Part shown: positions 22,661 to 34,983 of the stretch, piece after piece
Position numbering within the stretch: the first letter of the stretch is position 1
Layout: every line of letters begins with the position of its first letter
Notes under the pieces: model-generated
What the model was told of the DNA's origin: nothing
Seen by the model: the letters and a program-made list of their open reading frames with translations, nothing else
The model's database searches: none
Program-made: the position numbers and the translations under genes
Assembly: GCA_013397935.1 (NCBI GenBank)
Contig: VZRN01001158.1
Coordinates: 432,047 to 496,046 of the forward strand
Reading direction: 5' to 3'
DNA: 64,000 bases
Source of the DNA: Dasyornis broadbenti
Lineage: Eukaryota > Chordata > Aves > Passeriformes > Dasyornithidae

Positions 22661-25606
22661 GCATTTCATTTAGGCCCCTGCAGAGATGCTCAGAAAAAGA
22701 GACTGTAAAACATCAGTGCAGACATTCAGAGAGATTTCGTTTCCAAGAGGAACTTCTGAAATGGACATGGCGGAAACAGCAGTTTTACCAAAGCTGGGTC
22801 CAAAAGCAGAGACCAAAACTGCCAAGTCTGGACTCCACTGCTAAGAACACACAAGGCGAGGAAAGCAGCCTCAGAGCCACTTCTCAGTGTCCGCATTAAC
22901 AGGAAAAAATGGGATGTGGTGGTCAAGAATCCAGTCTCCAAGAAACAAGAGCAAGAAAAATTTAGGGCAGGATGAGCTGATACAACAGCCTAAATTGATC
23001 TGCCTTCGGTGTGCCAATGAGCACAAGGATACGTCTGGTTTAGTTCCACATTCCCGAGAAAGACTGATACACTAAAAAGACAGTGGGACCTCTTTTGGGC
23101 AGAATCAAAAGAACGGAAGGACTAAATTCATGGCTACCTTGAAAGTCAGGGGAGAAAAAACAAAGTGGGAAAAAAGCCCGCCAGACTTTACAGCGTAGGA
23201 CATTCTGTGGAAGAATTTGCACTTCAGCCCCATTTACTGGCTGGTGTCTGCCTTGTCATGTGAGATTTCCCATCCTTTATTCATTTTTCTCCTTGTGTCC
23301 TGAAGCATGTCAGAGAGAGAGCTCCCCCCCCCTCTCACAAGCTTTATGTCCCAGTGCATCTGGGGGCAGCTGGCTCTGAGATTAACTGTGCACACGATGG
23401 TGGCTCTTACCCCTGGCTGTAACATGCCAAGCAGGTAATGTTAGAAGCCTTGTGTTGAAACAGAGTTTAAGAGTCTGTTTGGTTAACCTGGGTTAAGTTC
23501 TGCAGTTTCTCTCTGCTTGCTCTGCCTTCCTCCAAGCATAAGTGGTCAAGTGAATTTGCATTTTTTGGGTTTCTCAGAAGGCTTTGTCTTCACAGCATTG
23601 TTGATGTTAGACCACAGCAGGGACATCTATAGAGACACAAAACTAAACAGCAGTGCAGGAAAAAACAAGTAACACCTGTTCCACCAAAATCTTTAAGTAT
23701 GGGGTTTGTGCTCAGCCTTGTAAGAGACTCCAGGTAAAGGAGATTCATTTTGGCATTAGAGAGCAAGAAAGCATCCTGGCCCACACAGCTGCAAGAAGAG
23801 CTGGTCCCAGCTCAGCTCTGGATTTTTCCCTGGCCCACAACAAGCAGTGCTGGGTTTTGGCTCAGCCTGGTTGATTGAAGGAGTAAAACCATGTCTGCAT
23901 CAGGCTGTGCCTGTTAGCCCATAGTGCCCAGCTGAGGGACAGGGCAGGGCTTTGCAAGATCAGCCTGGGGCAGGACTAATCCCCTGCAGTCACAACTCCA
24001 TAACCCAGAGGGAGGGAAAACTCAGTTATGCCCACCACGTAAAACAGGCATAAGGCCTTCAGCAGAAAACAATTCCCAGCTGCAATGTGTGGGACAGGCA
24101 CCGGCACAGCACAGTGACACTCCGACCTGTAATGGGCTCTTCAACAGCTGCTGTACCCCAAGAAACCAGGAGAGCCCATCTTTTACCCAAACCACTGTCT
24201 CTTTGCAGTCCTACAGCCTGTGGCCCACCTTGAGTTTGCCATATAATTTTCACTTTGGAAACCAGCACTCTCCTGCCTCTGTTTCCTGGAGCACAGACCT
24301 TCCTGTTAAAGCCAAGTGAAGACTGTTGTCGTAGCTACTGCAGCAATCCAGAGCCTTCACCAACATCTAAAGAAAGCTTGAATTACTGATGGCTGGAGGC
24401 ACTGGGTCGTGGTTGTCTTGGTTGCTCCATGGCTGTAACTCTGCCAGTTTATGCAGCCCCAGTGGGTTTGTGCTCAGCTTTCCAGGGACACTGCAGAGCC
24501 CTGGGCATCCTCTGCTTTCTAGAGGGAAGGATCCTTCCCAACAAGCACAAGACTGAACAAAACCGAGACTTAGAAATAAGAGAGTTTAGAGCAACAAGCA
24601 CACCACCAAAATGAGAAACACTGCCTGCCTCACATTGCACACTATCACTTTTTCCATTCTTAATGCAACTTTTGGAATACTTTCTTGTATTTCCACCCCC
24701 CCGCCCCCCCCCATTCCTCACATCTGTTACTCTCCCATCCACACTTGCCCAAAACAGTAATGTCTTCCAACTCACTCTTCTCATTTTTTTCCCCAAACAC
24801 ACAGAGCCTGCTAAGCAGGACTGGGAGCAGAGGCTCTTCCTAGTCAGAATGGTCATGAATATAGTTCATCTCACCCAAGCAGTGCCCACAAGGTTGTCCT
24901 GGTGCTCCGTCCTGCCTGCAGACCCACACCTGTCCTTTGTCACAGCTAGGCTGCCCAGACTCGGAATCTAATCCCAGGAGGACTGGGAAGGGAGGATATT
25001 TTATCTATTTTCTCTTCCGAGAAAGGCAAACAGGATGGACATCCATTGATCTTGAGAAAGAAACATTAGCCAAGTCAAACACACAGCAGGCTCTGAAGAA
25101 ACAGGATGTCCCTGATGTAATGCCTGGATTCACATTGGCATCTCCTCTTACAATAAGGACAGACTTGGAGAGTAAAGGAAGAGATGTGAGCACAGGACAA
25201 AGAAAATTTTCAAGAAGCATTGACCGAGTCTGTTCTAAATCAATACAGGCTCCCCACAAGAGAAAGGGAGTTCAGACTTACTGCTGGCAACCATAACCAG
25301 TAGCCTCCAGGAACTTATCACCACCCATACCAATGTCCACTCCGCCTGAGTCCCACCTTCACCAAAAGTGCCTGGACCAACCCACCGATTTACCAGAACA
25401 CCCTTGCAGGGCCCACTGCAAAAAGGTTTTGCTTCTATTTTCTCCGGGGTAGTGCTCCTGGTAAGATGGAGATGTGACTGGAGAAAGAGCCCGCACATCT
25501 CCAGGTGCAGCCAGATATGGATCTGGGGTAGCTGAGACAAAGACACCTTGGCAGGAGATAGGAACAGTGGGACGGTGACTTCTCCCCACATCACACGATT
25601 TTGTGC
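22661..25606. other. Noncoding DNA, no gene seen
   Basis: Nearly 3 kb without a nameable gene. A C-rich run interrupted by one G lies at 24696-24712. The longest open frames (114-135 codons) resemble no family and overlap one another on opposite strands. Confidence 0.55.
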
Positions 25607-25796
25607 TGGGAGGGATGTGAGGACTTGGCGCAGGCTGCCCAGAGAAGCTGTGCCAGTCCCTGGCAGTGTCCAAGGCCAGACTGGACAGGGCTTGGAGCAG
25701 CCTGCGATAGTGGAAGGTGTCCCTGCCCATGGCAGGGGGTAGAATGAGATGCACTTTAAGGTCCCTTCCAAGCCAGGCCTTTCTGTGTTTCTACAA
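25607..25796 (+). mobile_element. CR1 LINE 3'-end fragment
   Basis: A plus-orientation CR1 tail. It has GCAGGCTGCCCAGAGAAGCT, CTTGGAGCAGCCTGCGATAG, GGTGTCCCTGCCCATGGCAG and AAGGTCCCTTCCAAGCC, ending near TTTCTGTGTTTCT. It is about 190 bp long and internally shortened. The 199-codon open frame on the opposite strand here is an antisense reading of this element plus flank. Confidence 0.93.
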
Positions 25797-28342
25797 AAAT
25801 GTGGCTGCCAAGGGACAAGCAAAGAGACCTCCAATGAGCACAGTCAAAACCAAGGCTCTGGATTCGAGGCTATTACAGGCCTCTGGCGGGAGCTGCGTCA
25901 TTTTGAAGTTTCTGGTGCTTCCCAGGTCTAACTGGCACAGATGGTCCCAGAAGGAGCTGTGGTCCTTCCCTTCAGCCAGGTTCTCTCGCCAGAGAACTGC
26001 AAAGAACAGAAACATAATTAGAAAGCATTGGGGAGGACTTAATGGAAATGGGTGATGGTTCTGTTTGAGCTGAAAGTCAAAGTTTTGACTGATCTCATTT
26101 ACCAGTTAGTAAATTCACTGGTTCAGAGAACTGACTACTGGCATGAGCCTTAAAAGTTTATTTCCTTGCCAGTGTTCCGGGGCTCGTATTACCTTCTGTA
26201 ACAATAGCGCTGTAAAATTAGCCCTGCATTAATGCTGAATTGCAGGCGTTTCACAAAAGAGAGCAAACAGACCTAATCTGACCACCCAGGCACCGGTTAA
26301 AATGAACAGCCCTGAGATCAGTCTAATAAAGATTTGACACTTGCAGGCTTGCCATGAGAGACCTGCGTACGTGTACCAATTTTCTTCACTAAGCCCAGCA
26401 CCACGGACCTGCCATCCCCAGTCAGACCCTTCCCGGCTCTCCTGCAAGTGGGAAGCAGCACACATCCCATGCAGGTTTCCCTTGATGCAATCCACCTCCC
26501 GTTTCTGGTTAAGATCTTTTCACAACTGCTTTTAATGCCAAAACACAATGGTTTTCAGCTGGTAGGAGATGTGCACATTTCCAGTGGGAAATGAGAATTT
26601 GCTTTAGAGTGCTTTTGCTGGAAGAATACACTCAGTAAGTGGGGGGGTCTTCCCATTTCCCACTTTTCCTGAAGAAGCAGTACATATTTACTTTGGAAGT
26701 TTTCATTCTCCCAGTAAAATATAGTTTGTTTTTAAGCTGGCAGCTTTAGTTTTAGCTGAAGTGGCATGCTGTTACCTCTGGATTTTTAACAGTTTAATTT
26801 TACTGTTTTGAAAAATGTTAGAGAGAAACTTATCTAAATGGCAGCCTTTATCACAAAAAGCTATTAAAAGTTTTGGAGAACTTTTGCCTAAGTAAAAATT
26901 GCTCTTAAATAATGCTGTAGTGCTGCTCAGATTTAACTTCTCCCTGGTTATTTTGTTTAGTTTCTGCACTGTAGTCGCTGGCAGGAAATTGGAGGCAAAC
27001 CCAACCTCAGATTTATTAACACGCCTTTCTTGAACATGCTACCAGAGATTTCTGATTGTCAGCTTTGACTCAGCAAACATTCAAATGACAAACTTTTCAA
27101 ATGGGAGAGTTTTCAAAAATCTCTGTCCAGGATCAGCACCTTGTAAATTTGTCTGTCACAACTCATTCTGATTGTACTGTTCAAGCTTATTCTGATGTTG
27201 AAGTTTGTACTGAAAATGGAAAGTGTATCTAAGGAGTTATCGAGAAATAGTGTTTTAAAAGAATGGAAAAAAGTAAAGCAGGTTCATGGAAGTATTTCTG
27301 ATTTTTAAATTTAAATAAAATAAACCGAATTTGGAGGTTTACAAAAGATAAAAAATTTACAAAAAATACTCTCACCACAGATCACCTCATAGTGATTTTC
27401 CATTTCCAGCTAGCTCAAGAAGTCTTTCAAACGTAGGACTAAAGAGAAAAGCTGTTTTAACTGAGCACCCTTGCCCACCTCTGCATCCCCGAGCATCTGA
27501 AGACCATTGATTCCTGGGCGGAGTGAGCAATCACAAGAGTCTGGCTTGGCTTAGCACAGTCAAGGGGGAAAAGGTCTTTCCTTTGGTACTTTTGTTTTCT
27601 CCTGGCCAGAATAAAAAGGACCCAAAATCAACTTCCTCATCTGACAGCAGCCAACGTGACACTATTGAAATGCCACACTGGAGCCAAAGGGAAGGAGCCA
27701 GGAGCAATTCCTCCTGTTTGTTTTCCTCTGCTGTGCACGGTCACGCCAGGCAGCACCACTCACCCCTTGGGCCCATGAGCCAGGCTTGGGGCGCAGGGGA
27801 AGCTCCGAGATTTGATGTTTAGGAGGTCTCACATTTTCCCTAGTGCGGGAAAGCCCAGGTTATAGTCCCAGCTGAAAGAAACCTTGTCACCCTGCCCAGC
27901 ACAGCCAGTCCATGGCTCTGGAGAGCAGCCTGGTACCCAATGCACTGGAGATTTCTTGTCACAATGGCCTGTTTCCACCCAAACCCAGACTCATCATTAG
28001 AAGCCCTGGCATAGCCTCAGTCTCTGTCAGCACTACAAAAGCTGCTATTCAGATAAAGCTCTGAACAGCATCTACATTTTGAAGGGCTGCAAAGGCTTTA
28101 GTGAGGATCAACACTGTGCCCAGTCGCCCTTGACAGCTCCACAGAAGACACCTGAGGGGCCTGAGAAATGGAGAAGGTCCATTGACTTCCCGCCAGATCC
28201 CAGCAGTGCAAGAAGCTTCTTCTGCACTGGTGAGCACAGACAGGTCAGACCACACGCCTTGAGAACAACACGGCTGCACACATGGTCCTCCCCCAGGCTC
28301 TTACCCACTGGCCCTCTAGAGAGGGAGGCAAATAAGTGCCCC
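25797..28342. other. Noncoding DNA, no gene seen
   Basis: About 2.5 kb of unique-looking sequence, with an AT-rich part around 26690-27360. Open frames do not exceed about 112 codons and are not recognisable. No repeat or RNA gene is seen. Confidence 0.6.
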
Positions 28343-28728
28343 TCCTGAGGAAAGGTTGAGAGAATTGGGATTGTTCAGCCTGGAAAAAGAAGGCTTTGGG
28401 GTGATTTAATTTTTGATACCTAAGGGGAACTAACAGGAAAGATGGAGACAAGCTATTTCCAAGGGGCTGGAGTGACAGGAAAAGGGGCAATGGCTTCACA
28501 CTGGCAGAGAACAGGTTTAGATGGGATATTGGGAAGGAATTGTTCCCTGTGAGGGTGGGGAGGCCCTGGCACAGGGTGCCCAGAGAAGCTGTGGCTGCCC
28601 CTGGATCCCAAGGCCAGGTTCCACAGTCTCAGCAACCCAGGATAATGGAAGGTATCCTTGCCCATGGCAGGGGTTAGGACTGAATCTTTAAGGTCCTTTC
28701 CAGCCCCGGCTGTTCTATGACTCTATTA
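28343..28728 (+). mobile_element. CR1 LINE, ORF2 end remnant plus tail, 5'-truncated
   Basis: A plus-orientation CR1 copy of about 385 bp. It shows the CR1 blocks GGGATTGTTCAGCCTGG, GGAGTGACAGGAAAAGGGGC, GAGGGTGGGGAGGCCCTGGC and GCCCAGAGAAGCTGTGG. It ends with the typical CGGCTGTTCTATGACTCTAT. A deletion removes part of the stretch between CTGGATCCC and CAGCAACCCAGGATAATGG. It is non-coding. Confidence 0.93.
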
Positions 28729-30413
28729 AATAACATGTAATGACCATTAAAGCGTATTTTACTGTCATCAACATTTTCTCAAAATGCTCACAGCCTCACA
28801 AAGAGAGTGTTGGTCCAAATCCAGGTCTTCCCTCCAAGAAACACCCCACCCAACAGCTCCTTCCTGTTTCCTCACCTCCACATCTGCCATGAGATCCTGG
28901 CTTTCTTATAAGGACCCAAAAGACACTTTTTAAAGGACTAGTATTGAAGGTAGGCTGGTGAAGGGGTTTGGAGGCTCCAAAATTCAGCTTCAAGACATTG
29001 AAATGTCCTGAAGTGTTGCTTGTTTTTCAGACAAAGTCCACTGCAAACCCACCCCAGAGCAGGAGGTGCCGGGGTAGGGCTAGGTGGAGGCGGAAAAGTC
29101 CCTTGAGCTCCCTGAGCGTATCAGCAGGGGATCAATGAGTTGTTTTCAGTGATTACTGTGCAAATCAAACCAAGCCACTCTGGCGGGTGGGCTTTAGGGA
29201 ATGAAGTCACTGGTGTAAATGGGAATACCTGCTGAGAAGAGAAGGTGCTGCCCTCGGGATGGTCCACAAACCCCTGGGCTCTGTGAAACTCACTGATCAC
29301 AAATTCCAGCCTTTGCCAGTATCACAGCCACAGCCATGTGATTGTACCCCCACACCACCCTGCCGTGCCAGTCACTCGTCATGGACTTGCTTTTCTTTCT
29401 CTCTTGAACAGCAGAGACACCAGGCCGCAGAGCTGCAGAAGGTCATTATGTCCTGATTTCTGTATTTCACCCTTCGTTTACTCTTTTTTTACAGTTATTG
29501 TGGAACTCAGGACTCAACTATTTGTTCCCAGCAATCCCCTTGATTGTCACAGGGGTGGGCTAAGCCTCCGTGCTGGAGCAGGTGAAGGGGGCTGTGGCAC
29601 ATCTCATCCTGCAAGCTTTCCCAGTATCACACTGATCTGCCTCCACTTGTGTCCTTGAACACTGAAAAGCTCGTTTTATAACCGCGATGGAAAGAATGCT
29701 AAGAGCCCAACTTTAAAGACCTCCGGGAGTGATTAAACGCCCCTTCCTGCAGCTCCTCAGTGTAGGGACAGCAGTGACCTCACCCTCACCTGACAGACCG
29801 TCCTGCGATATCAGCGGGGCAGTTTTACCTCTACACAGCTGTTTGCCCAACCAAAATCCTTCTGCTGCCACAACAAGCTGAGTTTTCTGCTTCCCAGCAG
29901 CTGCTGATCCCACCTGGCGTTGGTGCTTGCACGGAAAATGAAATGCTTGCAATAGGAGGGTTGGACTTCAGCAGGGTCTGCTGCATGATCCAGCTCAGTG
30001 GGGGCTCTGCAGAGGTGGGCAGCAGCTACGGAGGATCCCAGGAGAGCAGAGGGGGACAGGAGCCAGGGAAGGGGCTCAGAGCTGTGCCTCTGCTGTAGGA
30101 GGCAGCGGGATGCAGCCGAAGCGGGAACTGCATCCGTGTCTTCCCGGGCATAGCAGGCAGAACAAGTCTCCACATGGAATTTCTTTCTCTCTAGTGAACC
30201 TTTTTCATCGAAGCTTCTTTTTTGATGTAGGACATCTCACTGTTACAGAAAATGTCTCTTTTTTCTTCCTGAAAATGGGCCTTAAAAGCTCTGAAAGCTC
30301 ACTTTCTTGTGCTTTGGTTTTGTCCCCTTTCTTTTCCCACTGGCCCTCTGTCCTGCCCTGCAAATGAGTGATCTGTTTTCACCCTCTATTTTTTTCATTT
30401 GCCTCTCAAAAAA
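28729..30413. other. Noncoding DNA, no gene seen
   Basis: Unique-looking sequence between a CR1 and a poly-A assembly problem. The longest open frame (120 codons, minus, 29811-30173) has no family resemblance. No repeat is named. Confidence 0.6.
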
Positions 30414-30431
30414 GGGAGATGGGAAGTGAAA

Positions 30432-30467
<36 letters not shown>

Positions 30468-30491
30468 AGAGAAAAGNGGGAGAAGGGAAAG

Positions 30492-30536
<45 letters not shown>

Positions 30537-30545
30537 GAAAATATT
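30414..30545 (+). other. Poly-A tract duplicated around one N (probable assembly artefact)
   Basis: A first block (30414-30476) reads GGGAGATGGGAAGTGAAAAT, 32 A, then TTAGAGAAAAG. After a single N at 30477 a second block reads GGGAGAAGGGAAAG, 40 A, then TTTGAGAAAATA. The order and spacing of words are the same in both, with differences concentrated next to the homopolymer where reads are poor. As at 10.5 kb, this fits two overlapping contig ends joined without merging. The poly-T reading on the minus strand gives a spurious run of phenylalanines. Confidence 0.75.
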
Positions 30546-32582
30546 TGGGTATTTGGGCCAGTTTCTTTTTCTTGGTGCTGTTCTTGCTGAAAATATTAAA
30601 AGCTTGATTTTTATCATTATTTTTTCCCCTTGCAAATTTGTCTTCAGCCAGCCTGATTTAAACTTGTCATAGATGTAAGGGAGGAATTAAGGCCATGATT
30701 GGTCCAAAAACCAAAAACGTTTTTCAAGTTTTTTAAAATCTCCATAGAATATTCATTTTCAAAACCAAACATCACCCTCCTCACAAATAAGGAGTGTTTT
30801 GCAACCTCTTCCCTCTGCCACTTCTCTACGATTTTTTTATTAATTGCATTTAATTTTCTGTTTGCCCACATCAGGATTGTCTTTATTTGGGCTCTGGCAG
30901 GGGCAGAGTGGGTGTCAAATACACAAACTCCAGCCCTCAGCCATCCTGCTGACCACAGCTGGGTTCGTATGGATAAGGAGAAACCTGCTCTTCAGGAGAG
31001 CTGAAAATATTTCTCTGAGCAGCTCAACTCACCTGCTCCAAGCCAGAGGAACTGTTGGATTTATCTGGTTTTATTCTGCTAGAAGAATTACTGTAAGAGG
31101 TGGGCAGGGAGGATGCAGGAATGGGTGTTTTCATCCCAGGATGCTGCAGCAGAGGCTGGAGAGCTTCTGGGCCGCCCATGGAACACTGGCCCTCAAGTGC
31201 TGCCGGCACTCTAATCCAGGGGTATTTGAAATTTCAATTATTTATGTGTTCATGCTGTGGGTTAATGCTGACTGACACTAAAACACTGCCTAGATTTAGC
31301 TTCATAAAATTTTTATCCCCACTATGAACTGCAAGTCTTTCTCCAATTTCATTTAAAGGAAACAGAGTATTGAAAAGCCTACTGAGGAATTCATGAGCAA
31401 CTAGCTACAACCTCACTTTTCCTCCTAGCCAAATCCTGGGACTTCATTACCATGGCAACATATCATAATTTTAATTCCCTTCCTGATTGCCACTGCAGAG
31501 AAACCAATACATCTGCTTGCTTTCCTTGCAGCCTGCCACGCACTTTGAAGTGCGTGTAAAGGTTCATGGCTTCCCAGGACTCATGGTCCAGAAAAGAATG
31601 CTGTGTTCTTTTTTTGGGTTAAATACCCAGAAAGGGTCGATAAAATTCAGCAAACCTGGCTGAGGCAACTCAGGCAATGCTTGTGGTGTTCTAACCTCTG
31701 GGCGTCTCAAACAGTCAGGCACAGCCCAGGGCAGTGGAAACCCCTGGAAAGAACAGGTTTCCTATACGTTGTGGGGTTTTAGGTTTTACAAAAGAAGGAA
31801 GACCAGCTTCCACCATGGAGAGAAGTGGAAAAGCGATGAGAGGTCTTTATCAGGACAGACGGTCTCCAGCAACCATCAGTCCTTGGTTTGCAGTTTCACT
31901 TATTTTGGGAATTACCAAAGCATTTGCAGGATCATAATCTCTCTGCTGGAATCTGAAACAGGGCCTGAAGCACCAATAGTCTGATGATGAAATTAATTAT
32001 TTATCTAGTTCACATAAAATCACTTGTTTGAGGCTGAAAAGCCCCATTCAGACTCAGAGCCCAGCAGGGAGCCCTGGCAGGGGGCCACAGGTATTTGGTG
32101 CTGCCCCACTACAGAACATCGGCCGGTGAGGCCTGCAAGAGTTCAGACAGGAGGAGTCAGGGCTGGACACAGCTGGTCCATGGCTTGAGCATGATCCATT
32201 AACGCTCTACTCACCAACAGAGGGGGTCTGCTGCAGCACCCCATCCCCTTCTCAATCCCATTTCTCCTGGCCTGAGCTGCCGTGTTCCCCTCTCAGAGCA
32301 CCCCAGCAAGGATGCACGCAGTGGGTGCCCCTGCACTAGGCATTCCTGTGGGAATTAGACCTCCCATTGGCAGAAAACTGTGTGGTTTATTCCCCTCAAA
32401 ACCCCCACACGTGACAAGTCTTCTGGAAATTCCCGGCTGCAGCTCTGTGCACCATTAATTCGCCCATGATGGAGCAGGGACAGCCCATGAGTGAGCTTTT
32501 GCCTCGAGTGCTCATCACACAAAGGTAAAGATAGAAAGGATCTTCTGGAGTTTGGACCTGCCCTCTAAGCTCACTCGAACTG

Positions 32583-32651
32583 CATTATACATGTATATTT
32601 ATCATGTGTGTGCACACATCTAATATTTATTATCTATATGTATTTATAATG
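32583..32651. repeat. AT-rich imperfect inverted repeat with inner palindrome
   Basis: The outer arms CATTATACATGTATA (32583-32597) and TATGTATTTATAATG (32637-32651) pair at 12 of 15 positions. Inside lies the perfect 12-base palindrome TGTGTGCACACA (32607-32618). The stretch could extrude as a cruciform or be a worn AT-rich simple repeat. No function is implied by sequence alone. Confidence 0.6.
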
Positions 32652-33238
32652 CCCAATTTTGTTGCAGACATCTGGAGAGCCACAACTCATTTAAGCACAT
32701 AAAAGGCATGGGAGATTCACCTTTCTTTGAGGGCAGGAATCAAGAAAAGAGCAGAATGAAATAATAGAATATATGTAGCTACAAGCCAGCCTTTTCCTCC
32801 ATCTCTAAAAATCCAGCCTTTCTTCTTGCTGAAGGGTTAAAATTTCTGACCAGAAACCACAGTGTTTTCCTTCTTTTTTTCTAGGCTTTTTTATTTAGTT
32901 ACTCTTTCATTATTGTTTTCCTTCATCTAAAAAGTAATCTAAGTAATTATAATCATAAAATGGATGTGAGCAAAATGGGTACTGCGGGGTTTATAAAACA
33001 CAAATTTCCCTTTGCTGGGAAATACAGTCTCTCCTGCACTTAAGCCTTTCAAACTCTGCCCAGACTCCTAAGGTGGCACAAACCCCACAAGGCTTGTAAG
33101 GGCTGAAGAGGAAATCACTTCAAAATCCAGCTCTCCTCGGCAGATGCGGGATTGCTAATGCAGCATCGAGCACTGCCTGAGGATGCTGCCCTCACCAGAG
33201 TGGGGAAGGGTCCTCACTGAGCATAAATTAATAAATTT

Positions 33239-33299
33239 CTAATTAATTAGCTTGGTAACACTGGACGTGCACAGAAACATCTTTGGCGGAGGTGAGTCA
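33239..33299. promoter_or_regulatory. Candidate regulatory cluster: homeodomain palindrome and AP-1-type site
   Basis: CTAATTAATTAG is a perfect dyad holding several TAATTA cores, the core recognised by many homeodomain proteins. TGAGTCA, 43 bp downstream, is the AP-1 heptamer. The motifs are seen. That they act as an enhancer is inference, and such short words occur by chance in AT-rich DNA. Confidence 0.2.
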
Positions 33300-34435
33300 C
33301 GCAGCTGAGCTGGACTTGCTGAAACATCACCGATTGCCACCAGGCTGAGTATCCAACCTGCATTAGGTAACACATACCCAGCAGGAATCGGCTCCTCAGC
33401 CGGTAAAGGACCCCATTTGGTTTAGGCTTGTTCTTTTTTCTTTAGCTGTTTTCTGAAAATAACCCAAGAAAAACCTTCCTTGATGTTCACTAAGCTGTTA
33501 TTGGCAAAATATCACTGAAGTGAAAACAAGGTATCTTTCTTAAAGGTTGAATGTATCCAAACTGCTCCAGCCTTTTCTTTTTTTGCTATTCCTTTATTTA
33601 TTTTTAAACTGATAACTACTCTCTGCATTTTCATTTATGCATAGAGGGGGAATTCCACTGTGATTTAGGAATGGAAAACACCAGCTCTTCATCTGGGAGA
33701 TCATGTAACCTCCATTAAAACCTAAATGTTATGTCCAAATTACTAGAAAATCCTCAGAGAGTGTCAGGTCTGAGTGCCGTGTCCCCTGGCTCCAGAGAAG
33801 CTCCTCGTGCCCCTGTGCAGCGGCAGGTAAAAAGCTCAAGCCTGGCTTTATATCAAATATGACATTACTTCTTCCATGGTAGGCCACCTCAGCACTGTGA
33901 TACAGACCTCATGGCAGATGGCAGCATTGGCAAATGAGGCATCCCAGGTCCTCTAGTGTCTGAAATGAACTGCAGTACATCCCGAGTAATTTACTTAATG
34001 GTTATTCAGGGGTATGGACCAAAATCTTCCAGGGCTGTTACTCTGCCCAGAAAACCAATGAGGATTTTTTTGAGAAGGCTTCTTCATAGCTGATTCCTGT
34101 TCACCAGTACCCTCAGTGGCACGGGATAAATTCTCATTATTATAAATAAACTCAGTGGATTTCAGAAGTCTCACAGCTTTTGAGCTGAAGGACTCCTAGC
34201 CATGAAAATCTACATCAGCCACCATGCAACCGGCTGTTGGTCATGGAAGAGAGGCCTTTAGCCAGGAGGGAATGGCTGTGCTGTGTCTTCATGGCCTGGC
34301 TGTGTGATGTGGGCACATTGCTGAGGATTTGGGTCTTCTTGAGAATCCTTGGAAGGAATTGGGGGTGCTGGTAGGTGAGAGCTGGACCTGCCCCATCAGT
34401 GTGCGCTGGGGTCCTGTGCCCTTGGCTGATCCCTC

Positions 34436-34983
34436 AGCTCTGCCCCTGTGCTCAGGTGAGAGCCCACCTGCAGAGCTGCCCCAGCCCTGGGGCCCAGCAC
34501 AGGAAGGAGCTGGAGCTGCTGGAGAGAGTCCAGAGGAGGCTCCAGGATGATCCGAGGGATGGAGCAGCTCTGCTGGGAGGGAAGGCTGGGGGACTTGGGA
34601 TTGTTCAGCCTGAAGAAGCTGTGGAGAGACCTCATTGTGGCCTTCCAGTATCCGAAGAGAACCAACAGGAAAGATGGAGAGAAACTATTTATGAGGGGCT
34701 GGAGTGACAGGACACAGGGTATGGTTTCCCTCTGACAGAGAGGAGGGATAGATGGGATATTGGGAAGAAATTTTTCCCTGTGAGAATGCTGAGGCCCTGG
34801 CATAGGTTGCCCAGAGAAGCTGCGGCTGCCCTATCCCTGGAAGTTTTTAAGGCCAGCTTGGACTAGGCTTGGAGCAACCTGGGATAGTGGAAGGTGTCCC
34901 TGCCCGTGGCAGGGTGGTGGAACAACACGAGCTTTAAGGTGCCTCTCAACCCAAATTACTCTGTGAATCTGTGATTCTCTGAT
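34436..34983 (+). mobile_element. CR1 LINE, longest copy here, ORF2 end plus tail
   Basis: About 550 bp in plus orientation and the longest CR1 in the window. The ORF2 end is visible as LELLERVQRRLQDD in one frame and, after a shift, GRLGDLGLFSLKKLWRDLI in another, so it is a dead copy. The tail shows GAGAATGCTGAGGCCCTGGC, GTGTCCCTGCCCGTGGCAGG and a tail repeat ending TGTGAATCTGTGATTCT. The 5' truncation point falls near AGCTCTGCCCCTGTGCTCAG. Confidence 0.95.

Larger units (their letters stand above)
30546..34435. other. Long noncoding stretch with AT-rich motifs
   Basis: About 3.9 kb with no recognised gene or interspersed repeat, and from about 32.0 to 34.3 kb no open frame above 60 codons at all. 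Structured items are an AT-rich imperfect hairpin at 32583-32651 and the perfect palindrome CTAATTAATTAG at 33239-33250, with an AP-1-type TGAGTCA at 33293-33299. Confidence 0.55.

Noticed and set aside
25235..25834. 199-codon open frame, minus strand
   Set aside because: A large part is the antisense reading of the CR1 fragment at 25607-25796. The remainder resembles nothing.
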